From Paracentrotus lividus (Eukaryota > Echinodermata > Echinoidea > Camarodonta > Echinidae): a DNA stretch of 64,000 bases. Below are positions 1-11,944 of the stretch, piece by piece. The notes below the pieces were generated by a model, which was not told where the DNA came from, made no database searches, and saw nothing but the letters and a program-made list of their open reading frames with translations. The first letter of the stretch is position 1. Every line of letters begins with the position of its first letter. The DNA lies in contig CALNVZ010000649.1 in the NCBI GenBank assembly GCA_940671915.1, positions 2,680,472-2,744,471 on the forward strand, given 5' to 3'. A program made the translations under genes and the position numbers.

Positions 1-2
1 GC

Positions 3-647
3 AGACCGTCTAGTCTCATCATATTCCAGCATACAGAGAATGGCCGTGATGACAAGCACAATTCGGAATGCTCTCTTTTCGAGGAGAACGATTCTGACAA
101 AGTAAATCAGTCTGGCACTGATGAACTTCCTCTACTCTTCTCGCTTGGAAACGAGAACTATGAAGAAGCTCTGAGCACGATCGGTGCAGCCCGTGATGCA
201 GGAAATCTGTGTCAGTCGGCAGCGGCCCAACTCAAAGACATATGCCACCATCTTTACATGCAAGATGCAATTTGGGCAGCTGCCAAGCCATGTCGAGACT
301 CAGAGGACGACATCATCATTAGAAAACAGGATTGTCAGATCGAAGATAACAATGCAGAAAATCAGTCTATCCCATCAAAGTTCAATCCAGAAAATCTGAA
401 TGCATCTGATGAAAGTCTTCCCAGATGCAATACACCAAGGTGCAATCAATCAGCAGATCAAAGTTTTCCTCAGAATATAGACATTTCTACCTCCATTCTA
501 CCAGGGAATGTTGGTAGTTGTGGGAATGAGAACTTGCCAGTGCTTCAATGTGTAGGTGACACTGAAAAGAAGGTTCATGACCCTCAACCATCAGATGGGC
601 CGAGTAAGGATCAGCTGTCATACATGCACCACCGTCTGTCTGACGAG
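3..647 (+). CDS. C6orf136: C6orf136 first visible exon
   Basis: The third reading frame is open from the window edge to a GAG|GTAAGC donor at 648 and ends in phase 0. It encodes about 215 residues of hydrophilic, probably disordered sequence ending HHRLSDE. This is the fast-evolving part ahead of the DUF2358 domain, and its true start is not visible. Confidence 0.8.
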
Positions 648-3600
648 GTAAGCATAACAAAAATCTTGTCTTCTTAGAGCCAAAAGGGCAATGAATCATA
701 TCCATTTCTCTTTTTGTTTTAAAAAATAATTTTTTGGTTTTGACGTGAACATGACGCCAAACTGCAATAATTTCTCAAACTATAGATTTACAGTTCAGTT
801 TCATTGTGCAGTGTTTTATTTATGTGTATGTAAATGGTACAGTTTGTTTTAGTAAGTATGAAACATAAATTATTTTGAAATGTATTTGAAAGGATGTGTG
901 GAAATAAGCTTGGTATGTACATTTGTAGGATTAGACTTTAAATCATAAAGATGTAAGTATTCATACTAGCATCAATTTTATTTTATTTCATAAATATTTT
1001 AAAATTCATTTTCCTTTCAAATCTCTTTCCTCAGATGCCAAGATTCTTTGAACAATCCCATGACTATGGATTATATTCAGACACTGTTCATTTTGATAAC
1101 CGTATCATGAAAGTAAATACAAGGTAAGTCTATTTATATTGATGAATATCTGTGAAAGAATCCATGCATCATTCCAAAAAGCAGGTAGCAAAAATACCCA
1201 GGAGAGATTGAATAATTATTTTCCTACAAACATTTGGTTGAAGTTATACGATCCACTAAGGTTATAACGAGCTTGGATACAAAGAGATATAATGGGGAAT
1301 TTTTTCTAGTCCCAGTTTCAATCATGTGTGAACCTAATTCAATATTGCCTTATACTATAAGGGATTTGGCTTTGTTCTGAACACCTGACCATAGAAGGAG
1401 TGGACTGTATGAATCCTGGTTCTTAATCATTTGAATTTGCAAAGAAGATGAATATATCGTGTAAACCATCATTGTATTCTGTTGAAAATTTTGATTGATT
1501 AATGAATTTAATGAATGTATTCTGTCGGGTGTTATAAAAAGATTCCTGAAATAAAATATTGCTGGTCCCAGCTCTTTGTATTCTTTTGTTTTTACCCTGA
1601 TATGAAGATGTATCTGATTTATAACAAGCACAGTGAGCAAGCCCTCTTCTTCCACTCGCTTTTTGTATCTGGGTAATAGACTCGTCATTTTGTAGCTGAA
1701 AAGTCTCCCTTATCTCTCTTTTTTCGTTTTTTGGTTAAGATTTCACCATAGGATTTTGTACACAAAATGGCTAGAAAACAGCGAATTTTGTCATTACTGC
1801 AGAGCTTTCTCACTGTGAAGTTAACTTCCATGGCCCCAAAGACTTTGCTATAACAAGTCTTCCTTGTATTCCACGTTTTAGGGGCCTGTCTGCTTATAAA
1901 GCCACTGTGCAATCCTTGAAGTATCTTAGCACAGCTTACCTAACCAACTCTCAAATGGAGGTTCTTCGAATCACCATTGAAACCGAGCAGCACTGTATCC
2001 AAGCAAGATGGAGGATCAAGGGAGTTCCACTGCACAGCTATGTCTTGAGACCTTGGGGCAAGAAACACAGACATAGGTATGTTTGCTACCCTACCCTGGA
2101 CAATTGCCACCCCCCCCCCCCGACAACTACCCCACCATAAATAGGGATAGAGGGGGTAGGGTTTAGGTGCGGGGTAAATATCCAATGGCAGTTGTCCTAG
2201 AACTGCTTTCAACAATGTATTAAGTTAATTCAGTCTACTCCCATTGTACCGAGCACAGATATGAGATTCCGTTATAAAGAGGTAAATCTCTTAGTTTCAA
2301 TTTCAAACATGCGTGCATATGTCTGTTCAATATAATTAAAAGAAGGTAATTGACTTGGTCTCAAACACCTTGTAAAGTTAAACATTTGCATTTGTGAAGC
2401 CTTTTTTTTTTAGAGAGATACCAAGTATTTTGTAATTACTGGGTCAAGAATTGCAAAGGTAGATTATATACAGTTTCATAGATACACCTTGCAACCCTCC
2501 CAATGTTTCTGTTTTGTATCAGTTTGTTTTATAATTGTTATTAGTAGATAGTAATGCTAAAAAATAGTGCTTGCTTGAAATTGGTATAGCAGATTGCATC
2601 ATCTACAATGTGGCATGCAATTCAAAGTAGAAATTTTTACTTTTAATATCATATAGATTCATATTACAATATTTTAATCTTGTACACATGTGTGCTTTTT
2701 TTGTATCACTGTGCAATATAAATGATGGGAAATATATTTGATTTGCCTGCAGATATTTTGATGCGTTTTCTACATTTTATGTTGGTAATGATGGACTGAT
2801 TCACCGCCATGTTCTGGATAAGGTAAGACGACAGTTTTCTCAAAAAGATGAAGATGAAATAAACTTCTTACACAGTAATGGCCATGCGTTATGAGGTGGG
2901 CCCTTTTCTGTTACAACCCAAGTTTTCCAAGGAATTGTACCGTTTTTATTCAATCGAATATTCGTCTTACATTTGACATCTTATACCTATAAAAGTAAAA
3001 ATATTCTGAAAGAGAATTGTCTGAGGAATCCAAAAATACTATCAGAACAGGGATATGGGGAAGTCATATGGAGTTACAGAGCCAAATATGTCGGGAAAAC
3101 GGTTGGAAAAAGTACTTCAGAAAAAGTTACCATTGGAAACCAAATTCACCCTACAACAAAAAGACATGCATATTTGAACTCCTCAGAGTCGGACCTTTCC
3201 AACAATGTATAAACTTGTTATGGTAAGCTTTTAAAAATAATTTTGCGCGATCATCTTTCAGCGAAATTTCTGATAGGAAAATTTGGGTAAATATGTGTTA
3301 CAATGAGTAATGCATGATTTACGTCCAAAATATGACACAGTTTTGTCTTATAACCTATTTGAAGTTATACTAGGGTTACATGAATATACTTGCAAATACT
3401 TACTACAATAAAATATATCTACAGTGCTTATTCAAACAATTAATTTGATCTGGTTCATGTTGAGGCAGCCAACCGACACGTGCAAGGTATCTCTGAGATG
3501 ATCTACTTGGTGAGGATAAAGCATATCAGCCAATGCAGTGGTGTTCAATTGTAAAATGTAGAAGACAATACAATTAATTGAAATTAGGATTATACCATAA

Positions 3601-5244
3601 AAAAAAATGCAGGTACATGTACCTCCTTGAAGTGATATTCATGCATTTAAATGTAGGTCCATGGTGGAATATTCTAAATGCTTTATGTCTCTGCCAAGTA
3701 GTGTTTTGGGTGGTTGGATTTGCTGGCATCATCAATATAACTCAATCCAATTATTACAGTTCCTTTTGTTTTGTGTAAAACAAAGCATAGGTAAAGGTAG
3801 TAGAGAATATTAAACATGTAGGCTGAATAAATAAACCCATGTCCTAGCATCAACTAATATTTTACTTCACTTTGTGAATCATAGAAATACCTGACGACCA
3901 CAATCTAGACAGTTAAATCACATTATTTTACTGATTTTACATTAATTAATTAAATTGATTAACTTAATTAGCCTAATTAGGTATTCTTAATTTCATATTT
4001 TACACACTGTTACTAATAGATAGATATAATATTCCAATGTAACTGTCTTATGTTAGATTTTATGATGTTAAAACCTGATTTATTAATGCAACAGAAATTT
4101 ATGCTCCTACTCCTCATGCTCCTCCTCCTCCACCACCATGCAAAAATGGCTACTTCAAGTCAATTAATTGTAAATTACTTGTAAATGAGTGCACCATTGG
4201 TATTTCTTCTAATATTAAGTTATTGGCAGATATATTTTCTTCACAATGGTACCAAATATACCCATATGGCACATGTATTTAAAATTTATATCATTTTCAT
4301 GTTTGTGCTTGTCGCGCAAATGTAACAGCACCACCTATATGGGGGCCCAGTTTAAAACACATGGCCTAATACAAATTATACTACAAATTATAAGGTCTGC
4401 CAAATTATTTCGGTAAAACATGTCTAGATGTAGAGTAATGTAATGAAATTTAAGATAATCATATATTTAACAAAACAAACTGTTAATGAAACTATGATGG
4501 GGGGGGGGGGAATTTGATAAAGTAACATTGCCTCATGCCATCCAAGGGATGATTTGGATTACCAAAACAATTTGAAAAGTTGCTGCTTTTTATGCCTCCT
4601 CCACCGAAGGGTGTGCCGTTGAGGGTCACAGAGGTCAACTTGTGGAATTCCATATACTGAGTTTGATACTAAATATCTCAAGAAAACCAGTTGAGATATA
4701 AACTTCAACTTAGAGATGTTATCATCATAAGAAGACAATCTGATTAGATTTCATTGTATATAGGTCAAAGGCCATCTTTTGAAATTATTGTTCAAGGGCA
4801 GAGGCACATAGCAGCCGCAGTTGTATTTATCTTGTTTGCAGATAGTTACCAGTAGCGATGTGTATGAACAAGTGTTAATAATGCAGTATTGGGTCCGGTG
4901 CCTTCTATTTTACAATCATTTTGCTGCATTTCCTTGTAAGACCCCACCTGTTCATAATCATATTAAATTACAGCAATATTGTGTAGTGTACGTGAATGGG
5001 CATCAGGACTATTACGTATTCTGTATCTGAAATGGACTATTGTAAGTTTTAGGATCAAGGGTGTTGCAATGACAAGAATCCTGCTGAGAGGTTTTAAAAA
5101 GCCCATTTTTAACAATTTTACTTGTGTTCATTTATTCAGGTGATACCAAGTTCTGAAGGTAAGGTTGTTCCTGCGTCATGGGCCGTCAGGTTAGGGATTG
5201 CTCTTGGTGTTGTACGACCTCCAGCCTTGAGACCGACATCATGA
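3..5244 (+). CDS. C6orf136: C6orf136-like DUF2358 protein, five exons, 5' partial
   Basis: Exons are 3-647, 1035-1123, 1882-2076, 2753-2822 and 5140-5244. All junctions are GT-AG and the phases join cleanly (0, 2, 2, 0). The first exon encodes a polar, low-complexity region rich in Asn, Ser and Asp. The conserved domain starts at MPRFFEQSHDYGLYS and continues through VNTRGLSAYK, IQARWRIKGVPLHSYVLRPW and RYFDAFSTFYVGNDGLIHRH, which matches the order I know from vertebrate C6orf136 (DUF2358). It ends with LGIALGVVRPPALRPTS and a TGA stop. The family's biochemical role is poorly known and I assign none. The N-terminus lies left of the window. DUSP12 follows on the same strand 6.4 kb away. The identity is recalled family knowledge; the exon structure is read from the sequence. 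Confidence 0.86.
1035..1123 (+). CDS. C6orf136: C6orf136 exon, start of DUF2358
   Basis: The acceptor is TCCTCAG and the donor AAG|GTAAGT. The 89-bp exon encodes MPRFFEQSHDYGLYSDTVHF and the start of the next segment, ending in phase 2. The FFEQSHDYGLYS stretch is the family hallmark at the start of the domain. Confidence 0.85.
1882..2076 (+). CDS. C6orf136: C6orf136 exon, central DUF2358
   Basis: The acceptor is ACGTTTTAG and the donor CATAG|GTATGT, with phase 2 on both sides. The exon encodes the domain core, with the recognisable run IQARWRIKGVPLHSYVLRPW. A poly-C tract begins 35 bp into the following intron. Confidence 0.87.
2753..2822 (+). CDS. C6orf136: C6orf136 exon, DUF2358 end
   Basis: The acceptor is TTGCCTGCAG and the donor AAG|GTAAGA. 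The 70-bp exon encodes RYFDAFSTFYVGNDGLIHRH followed by VLDK. This matches the family's YxxYSTFYxxxxGLIxxHxLDK pattern. Confidence 0.87.
2823..5139 (+). other. Intron 4 of the C6orf136-like gene, repeats only
   Basis: This 2.3-kb intron is AT-rich. It holds an ATTAATTAATT-type tract near 3945-3985, a G run at 4499-4510, and at about 4590-4790 a dispersed repeat fragment with the phrase CTGATTAGATTT. A related phrase recurs near 47577. No coding segment is convincing. Confidence 0.5.
5140..5244 (+). CDS. C6orf136: C6orf136 last coding exon
   Basis: The acceptor is TTTATTCAG. The exon enters in phase 0 and encodes VIPSSEGKVVPASWAVRLGI then ALGVVRPPALRPTS and TGA at 5242-5244. A hydrophobic LGIALGV-like tail is usual for this family. 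Confidence 0.82.
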   Translation: MIPSSEGKVVPASWAVRLGIALGVVRPPALRPTS

Positions 5245-5663
5245 AAGCTATCACCCTTATGAATCACTGCTAGGAAAGTAACCCTCAGGAAATCAGCCTC
5301 CAAGATTGATGAATACAACAGAATATTAACTCTTTGTCTGCCACGCACATGATCCCCTACGCCACATTTAATCTACCTGACTACTCTGAATAGACTTCCA
5401 GTCAATTAATCATTTATATTCTTCATTTATAGGAATTTTTAATGTAACAATGCAATGAAAGGTGGAAGCGAAAACTGTGTGATATATTGCTATTGTGCTT
5501 TGTCTGTATTGTGAATGGATGTGACTTGATTCAAACTTGGCAGTCTGTTGAATGTTCCATGAGTCGAAGGTAAGGAAGCGGGCAAAGAGTTAACCATATT
5601 GAATCACTTCTCGCAATTAACCATGATAAGTCAAGAGTCTGTGCACACAACTGCTAGACTGGT

Positions 5664-5915
5664 CTGCCCTACTTTGGCAAAAGGAAGCAAGTGAAAAAAG
5701 TGACATTTCCTGTAGAAGAGCAAATGTGTCCATCATTTTAATAAACTGATGTCAATGTAATCTCCTAATGTCTTAACTTAAATATTTCAAAGATGGATAA
5801 ACTTTGAGACATGAAATTTGGACAGCAAAACGATGGCACCAAATGAAATATGGAAAATTAAAAACTCAAATTTGTTTGAGTATGTCACTTGCTTCCTTTT
5901 GCCAAAGTAGGTCAG
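5664..5915. mobile_element. MITE family M1, copy 1 (4-bp TSD)
   Basis: The element begins CTGCCCTACTTTGGCAAAAG and ends with the reverse complement (CTTTTGCCAAAGTAGGTCAG). It is flanked by TGGT on both sides (5660-5663, 5916-5919). It has no coding capacity. Copies 2 and 3 are at 7407-7645 and 17664-17978. Confidence 0.85.
5740..5745 (+). terminator. Candidate poly(A) signal for the C6orf136-like gene
   Basis: This is the first AATAAA downstream of the stop at 5244; no AATAAA or ATTAAA occurs between. It lies inside a MITE copy (5664-5915). The matching position in the other two copies lacks the hexamer. Use of this site is inference. Confidence 0.35.
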
Positions 5916-7039
5916 TGGTGTCTCGCCAATGTGTCTGTATTGGGTGCTTATTTGTTGACCCCTAGCTGCCAGGTTCCCAGCCTCTTGACCCAGGTGATGT
6001 CTATGTCAGGGATACCTTAGGAAAGCCTTCTTTGAATGCTTGGGTAACTTGATGGTGGGTAGGCTATAGACTTATTCAATTTGGGTACTGTTTTCTATGG
6101 TAATTATACTGAGGGTGGGGTCTTGAAGTGTACAAAATGTACGCACAGTCATAGCAACGTGCACCTGGCGCATTGCACAGGCCATTGGAAGCCCCCCAGC
6201 TATGGCCGCATAATTTACATTGCTCTGAAGTCTTATTGGTGTATAATTGCAGTGAGAATACTTGCGCTTTGTACCATAAGCAACCAGCATATCAGCTATT
6301 CTGGAAAACTATAATTATTCATTTTTCATGGTATTCATGACTTAGGTGTTCACATTGCCCTTGATCCATCAATCAGATTAATCTTATTATACCAAAAGCT
6401 GTGAAGTCTGTACGTCATTTAGGCTTAAAGTAATTGCAAATTTGCTTTTATTGCAAAGACAAAACTATATTTAGCCTCCAAGGCACTTGTATCACAATCA
6501 CCAAAATGAACAGGATATTTGAAATGTTCTGTATATCTATATCTCTATCATATTTCTAAATCTTGCTGTTAAGGAAAATGCTTATCTTGACTAAAAACTA
6601 CTTCAAATCAATGTTGTTGCATTATTCTGACTAGTTGGATAGGAACATAGCTCTTACATTGTGTGAAAACTGCAAATTTACTTTTCTGTAAAAAGACAAG
6701 GTAAATTTCGAAAGAAATGTAGGCAGAAAGATTTTGAAAAAGAGAGAAGGTCTGTTCACATTTGGTTGAGATGTCTTGTACATGTGTATTTGTAACATCC
6801 TGTATGAATTCAAACAATATTTGATATGATTGTATTTATACTGATGTCCATAGATGTACCGTACTTGAATCAAGGTTGATCGGTTACCCTTTTGCTTTTT
6901 ATGATTGCTGAGAAGTTGAGAAAATTTTTGTGATTACCCCTCTTGGGAAGATTGACATCTAGAATGGTTTATATCCACTTGGTCTAACAATTGTTGGTCC
7001 AATTCTTAGATTTTCTTATGCCACATGGGCTAAACCCAG

Positions 7040-7188
7040 TGGCTCATATTCTAAATGGGAGACTGAGTTTGTATGAGTTGAAGTTTGTGTGGTGCAATTG
7101 TGTGCTTCTTTTGTCTGATACACCAGACATTAGCATCGCACCAACTTCAACTCATACAAACTCAGTCTTGTGGTTAGAATATGGGCCG
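7040..7188. repeat. Palindromic insert inside the GGTCTA repeat
   Basis: AGACTGAGTTTGTATGAGTT on the left is matched by AACTCATACAAACTCAGTCT on the right. Outer arms GGCTCATATTCTAA and TTAGAATATGGGCC extend it. It would fold into a stem of more than 45 bp and looks like a small separate element. Confidence 0.7.
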
Positions 7189-7406
7189 TGTGTTCTACTA
7201 AAAGTTTGGTTTAACTTCCCCTTGGTCGAATTCTCACTTGCTCTAATGACCACTTGGTCTAGCTGCCAGTTCGTCTCATAGCCAAATTGTGTAAATGCAT
7301 TTTGGTCTAATTTTGGTCTAATTCCCAAATGAATATTCTGTCTGTTGCAGGCATTGACTATTAAAGTGGTGTTGGACTAAGTGGACATTAGACTGAATGG
7401 ACATTA

Positions 7407-7645
7407 CTGCCCTACTTTGGCAAAAGGAAGCAAGTGACATACTAATCAAATTTGAGTTTTTAATGTTTACATATTTCATGTGGTGCCATCTTTTTGCTGT
7501 CCAAATGTCATGTATCCATCTTTGAAATATTTAAGGTAAGACATTAAGCGATTACATTGACATCAGTGTAAATGACAGACACATTTTGCTCTTTTACAGG
7601 AAATGTCACTTTTGTCACTTGCTTCCTTTTGCCAAATTAGGGCAG
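7407..7645. mobile_element. MITE family M1, copy 2, nested
   Basis: It has the same ends as copy 1 (CTGCCCTACTTTGG / CCAAATTAGGGCAG). ATTA is duplicated at 7403-7406 and 7646-7649. Removing it restores a continuous ACATTAGACC phrase of the GGTCTA repeat, so it inserted after that repeat. Confidence 0.88.
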
Positions 7646-7789
7646 ATTAGACCAAATGAGAATGAAACCAGAGGGTAATTAGACAAATTGGGTGTAGGTG
7701 CTAGGCGAAATGGAATAAGACCATGGAGAATTAGGCCAAACGGGCATAAGTAAAGTATGTTTTAGACCAAATGGCAATTTACCTCCAGA

Positions 7790-9630
7790 ATGAGAACAGT
7801 GGTCAGTGTAGCATACAATGTATACCGGTAGTCTATGGTTATGGATTTTTTTTATTTTTTTTTAAAGATTTTAACATTGGTGTATTTATTATGATTCACT
7901 AACTGCTTTGTTTTTACTAAGTATTGTAAAGAATGAGTTCACCCCGAAATCAGACTTCCTTTATTTACTCCATAAATAATATGTCAGAAAAAAAAAAAAA
8001 TCATGCCTGAATTCTCAGAGTTTTATCCATTATTTTCAGTTGGGTAGTTTCTAAGTGATACAATCATATTTGCTACGTAAAGCCAGATTTATCCATGTGA
8101 CCATGACTTCTAGCAGTCAGTTCTATTTTACTGTGTATGTTCATGTCTGCTAGTGTATGTGTAATGAACGCCAAGTCTTTGTGTTTGGAAATTTTACCAA
8201 TTGGTCCCGTGCAGCAAACTGAAAAAACAAATTCCACTAGTAAATTACTGTCATGTGATTAAATTTGACTTTGCACGTTAAATAACTCATTGGTAACCTC
8301 TACACCCTCAAATGAATGTAATTTCTTGTTTGGTATTCATTATGATAACTTGTCCTCTAATATGATATGATACGTTGTAGAAATGTCATGGTCTTGGGAT
8401 AGATAAGTATTACAAATCAAATTGCCTCGTTGCAGAACTAACATCCTTGGGCAAGACTTTAAAATATTTATCTCATTTTAGAATTCTTGATCAAGCTAAA
8501 GCCATATTATTTACAGCTTGTGAGTCTTGTTGTAGTTGAAATATATATTACTGACAAATAGAACAGCCTGGTAAATTGATGATAATATACAAGTTTAGAT
8601 AACAATTGTAGATCTATTCAGTGTAATCAAAGTGACTGATGTGCTCCTTGTAGGAAGTGTGTGATTATTTGCAAAATAAAAGGGAGTTTAAGAAATAAAT
8701 TGATATTGCTATAAATATTTCACTGAGTTTGTCCATCTTTTGTATTTCATGTTCCTTTATACTACAGATAATAGAGTAGAAAGAAAAGAAGGGTGATTGC
8801 AATACGACCAAAGTATTTTTAACAACATTTCTTTGAATTTTATCCCTCTGCTATGTCTCTCCCTTACTCCGCATGTCTCTCTATGAATGTCTTTCTATCT
8901 GTCCCTCTACTCAAGTTCTGAGCCTCTGTCTCTGTCTCTCTGTCTCTCTCCCTCCCCCCCTCTTTCTCTCTATCTGTCTCGCTTTAACTTTATCTCTCTG
9001 TAAAATATATTTATGATCATTCTCCCAGTTTCCCTCCTACCTTTCTCTATCATCTCCTTACCATCTTATTAATAATTCGTCTTCCTATTCTCCCTATCTT
9101 TCTCCGTCTCAGCAATGTAAAAAGTTGTAAAAGTTCAGTCTTTAAAGCCAATTTATCAGTCATTTTATTTTTGATTTCGAGCTTATTCATCTGTACAAGA
9201 AAGTCTCTTTCAATTTCCACCTTTTCAGCTCACCCACACTTTCTCCATTATCTTTTCTTATTCATCATACCTTTCCCAGTCCTCCGTTATCACGTCCTTA
9301 TGTCACAATGTTTTCCAGTATCTCCTTATATCAATTTATTGTCAAAACGTTTTCCCCTCTTTCTCTGTAGGCCTATATTGGATTGTAATGGGTGATTGGT
9401 ATAAAGGTTTAAAACAAAAAATCAATAAAATAAAAAAAATAGAGGGGATGATTTATTTGATCATAAGTTATTTAGCTTTATTTATCTTGATGTTGGGCTG
9501 TGATTGCCTTATGAATAAAAGATATAGGCCTATACAGACGACATGAATAACGTATAATGAAAGGGGCCCGAAGGGGCAATGCTAATACTGAGGAGAAGAA
9601 TGGAACACACACGGTTTAAAAAAAAAAGTA
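7790..9630. other. Intergenic, AT-rich; CT-rich tract
   Basis: I see no exon here. Low-complexity CT-rich sequence with TCTCTCTGTCTC motifs runs from about 8840 to 9110. The rest is AT-rich unique-looking DNA. Confidence 0.5.
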
Positions 9631-9635
9631 GTGGG

Positions 9636-9885
9636 GAGCCTGATCAGTTAGAGTGAGCATCTCGTCCATCCGTGACATTGAACATTTAAAGTATTCTATT
9701 TTTAGCATGTATCAATGGCAAACAAATTTTCTCATCATTTGGCACATGCAGTGGTACCCTCGATCACTATGAAACGACCGCTATGAAACACATAAGAGTT
9801 CAATATTTCTCGTAATTAATTTTTCATGGGCCGTCAAATTTTGACAAATTGGAAAATATCCGTCCGTGACTAACTGATCAGGCTC
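9636..9885. mobile_element. Inverted-repeat MITE, GAGCCTGATCAGTTAG ends
   Basis: Perfect 16-bp terminal inverted repeats, GAGCCTGATCAGTTAG and CTAACTGATCAGGCTC, bound 250 bp of non-coding DNA. Imperfect pairing (CCATCCGTGAC / CCGTCCGTGAC) continues inward. I could not fix a target-site duplication. Confidence 0.75.
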
Positions 9886-9918
9886 TGGGACATCGACACG
9901 AGTCTGGAAGGAAGAGAA

Positions 9919-10342
9919 CCCCCCCCACTCAGGAGGTCAACCATACACGTATGCTCGTTCCAGATCTAGATTTTAGAGATCAGTTGGGAAAGCTGTGTCA
10001 AAATTGCCCCCTATTAGAAGCTTTTTTAGGGGAAGCTGCATCAAAATTGCCCCCTAGCTATTACATATAATTTTTGGAGGGGGAGCCAGCAAAATTACCC
10101 CCTTTTCACAGGTTTTTGGAACATATTCAGGCCAATATTTCAGGATTTTTTCCTCAAAGAATGGTAAACTATCCCCATTTAAAAATAGGTCACGGGAAAA
10201 AATGCTAAAAGACCCCTACTCGAATGATATCTCGGGGATTTTCCCCCGACCTGAGCCCCCAAAATATAGGCCTACCCCTTTCCGGAGAAATCGGGAACAA
10301 GCATACGTGTATGGTTGACCTCCTGAGTGAGGGGGGGGGGGG
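9919..10342. mobile_element. Inverted-repeat element with C/G-run ends
   Basis: A C run followed by ACTCAGGAGGTCAACCATAC on the left is matched by GTATGGTTGACCTCCTGAGT and a G run on the right. Pairing covers about 40 bp, continuing through the ACGTATGC / GCATACGT segment. The interior repeats a GCCCCCTA phrase. It is non-coding. Confidence 0.8.
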
Positions 10343-10399
10343 CGGGAGAGAAATTAGCTAAAATAAATCGAGAGAGAGGTTGCGAGGGAAGAAATGAAC

Positions 10400-10610
10400 A
10401 GAGGCTAAGCTACAGGAATGGCACCAACGGTGTTTACATTCGAGCTGGCCGCGATCAGCTGATCAGGCCAGGGGAAGTCCCAAATAGCGCATCACGTGAT
10501 CAGACCGACATGCTGACGACTGTGCACAGCTGCACAGCTCAGACGACGACTCGGCTCCTGCCTCTTGTTGTTCTATCTTGAATTTTAAATTCTACTCTGT
10601 AAGGTAGTAA
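10400..10610 (+). promoter_or_regulatory. Possible DUSP12 promoter / untranslated first exon
   Basis: This is a locally GC- and CpG-richer stretch upstream of DUSP12. It contains the palindromic E-box TCACGTGA (about 10493) and CAGCTG sites. CTGTAAG|GTAGTA near 10601 could be a donor spliced to the strong acceptor at 11650. This is inferred; transcript start data would settle it. A GC-rich patch at about 10745-10830 is an alternative. Confidence 0.3.
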
Positions 10611-11669
10611 CATTTCTTTTATTCTCTGATTAGTATGAAAATTGCAGTCCATATTCTGATATTATTATTACAGAATGACTCTAACAGTTAGCTGTCTGCA
10701 CTCGTACTCTTTGTGCAAAGTTTGATCATCGGTGATTTGCACAAGTCAAGACCACGGCCTACAGCGGCCCGGCCGCGGCCGGGGTCAGCTAGCCCTCCGT
10801 GGCCCGCCGCTGACGCTTTCGGCGCCAGTGCCGATGCATGACAAAGCTCTAAATATTATAGACAATCTAATGTATTTCTTGTTAAAAATTTGTGGACAGA
10901 AATTTGAGTTTTTCTCAACACATGAATGTTTAGCATAATTTAAAGTGCAACTATTTGATAGAACTTTTTTTTTGTTAATTGCAGCTGTGTTTTTTTAAAT
11001 GTTAGATTGCATTGAATCGAAGAACTTTCAAGAACTTAAGAGAAGTCAGACCCAGACACGTATAGATTCTAACACACAGTTAGACTCGAGGGCGCTAATA
11101 GTAATGCTTGGCCCATGCGAGAAGGGATAGGGGGATAGGGTTTACAGTGATACCCCTCGATTAATTAAGGGTATGGTAGGGTGGAGTGTGAGGCATATGA
11201 AACTGCTTTTAAAGTGCCAAAGTTTGTTTGTTTTTCCTTTTTTTCACAAGATAGGCCTAGGTCACCGATGAGACATTGTAAAATTTGAGCAGCATTTTAA
11301 AAAAGTCATCAACAGACCATGGATCAAAGTATGGTGGCATGAATAGGCAAAATGCACTTTACTTTCACACTGAGTATGACTGCCGAAGTCGAATCTCTTC
11401 CACTTGGTTTGCAGAGGAAGCACAATGTCAATGGTCATGCACGGTCCCTTTCTTGTTGTCATTTTGAATTTCACCTTTTGACCCCATTGAGCCCCTTTTA
11501 AAGTTTTGGGCTTTATTTCAGAAACCTATCCGATTTTGACTGGTTGCTGATCAGATTCCCCCATGCTTTTTATTTATTATATTATTTGTCTACTCAACCT
11601 CATCAATATGCATTCGATCTAACTTCTCCCTTTATGCCTGTTTATCGCAGAACGATATTGACCAGGAAT

Positions 11670-11944
11670 ATGCCTTTGGGTAGTGCTGATGAAATCATTC
11701 CACGATTGTGGCTTGGTGACGTGGAGGCAGCAGAGTCTTTGGACTTCCTCAACAAGCGAAAGATTAGCCATGTCCTAAGTCTACTCAACCTACCCATCAC
11801 GATACCTTCTGAGACTGTGAAACACAAACAGATCATCATCAGGGATCAACCTGGTGAGGACTTGCTGACACATCTGGAAGACATCCTTGCTTTTATCGAG
11901 GATGGTCTTGATCCAGCTAAAGAGGGCAGTGTTCTTGTCCATTG
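11670..11944 (+). CDS. DUSP12: DUSP12 coding exon 1
   Basis: It encodes MPLGSADEIIPRLWLGDVEA through GSVLVHC, ending in phase 2 at CATTG|GTAAGT. The acceptor at 11650 implies an untranslated exon upstream. An in-frame ATG at 11634 would be removed by that splice. Confidence 0.9.

Larger units (their letters stand above)
6965..7785. repeat. GGTCTA fold-back repeat with two nested elements
   Basis: The left part repeats TTGGTCTAA-like phrases and the right part repeats their complement, TTAGACCAAATGG. It is a degenerate fold-back element made of short motifs. A palindrome sits inside at about 7040-7188 and MITE copy 2 is inserted at 7407-7645. Relatives are at 22275-22650, 26570-27065 and a fragment at about 12715-12800. 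Confidence 0.75.

Noticed and set aside
10327..10581. Short protein upstream of DUSP12
   Set aside because: The start lies in the end of an inverted-repeat element. The sequence has no recognisable domain and is more likely promoter or untranslated exon.
11544..11669. Upstream in-frame extension of DUSP12 from an earlier ATG
   Set aside because: A strong acceptor at 11650 and the position of the conserved domain favour the ATG at 11670.
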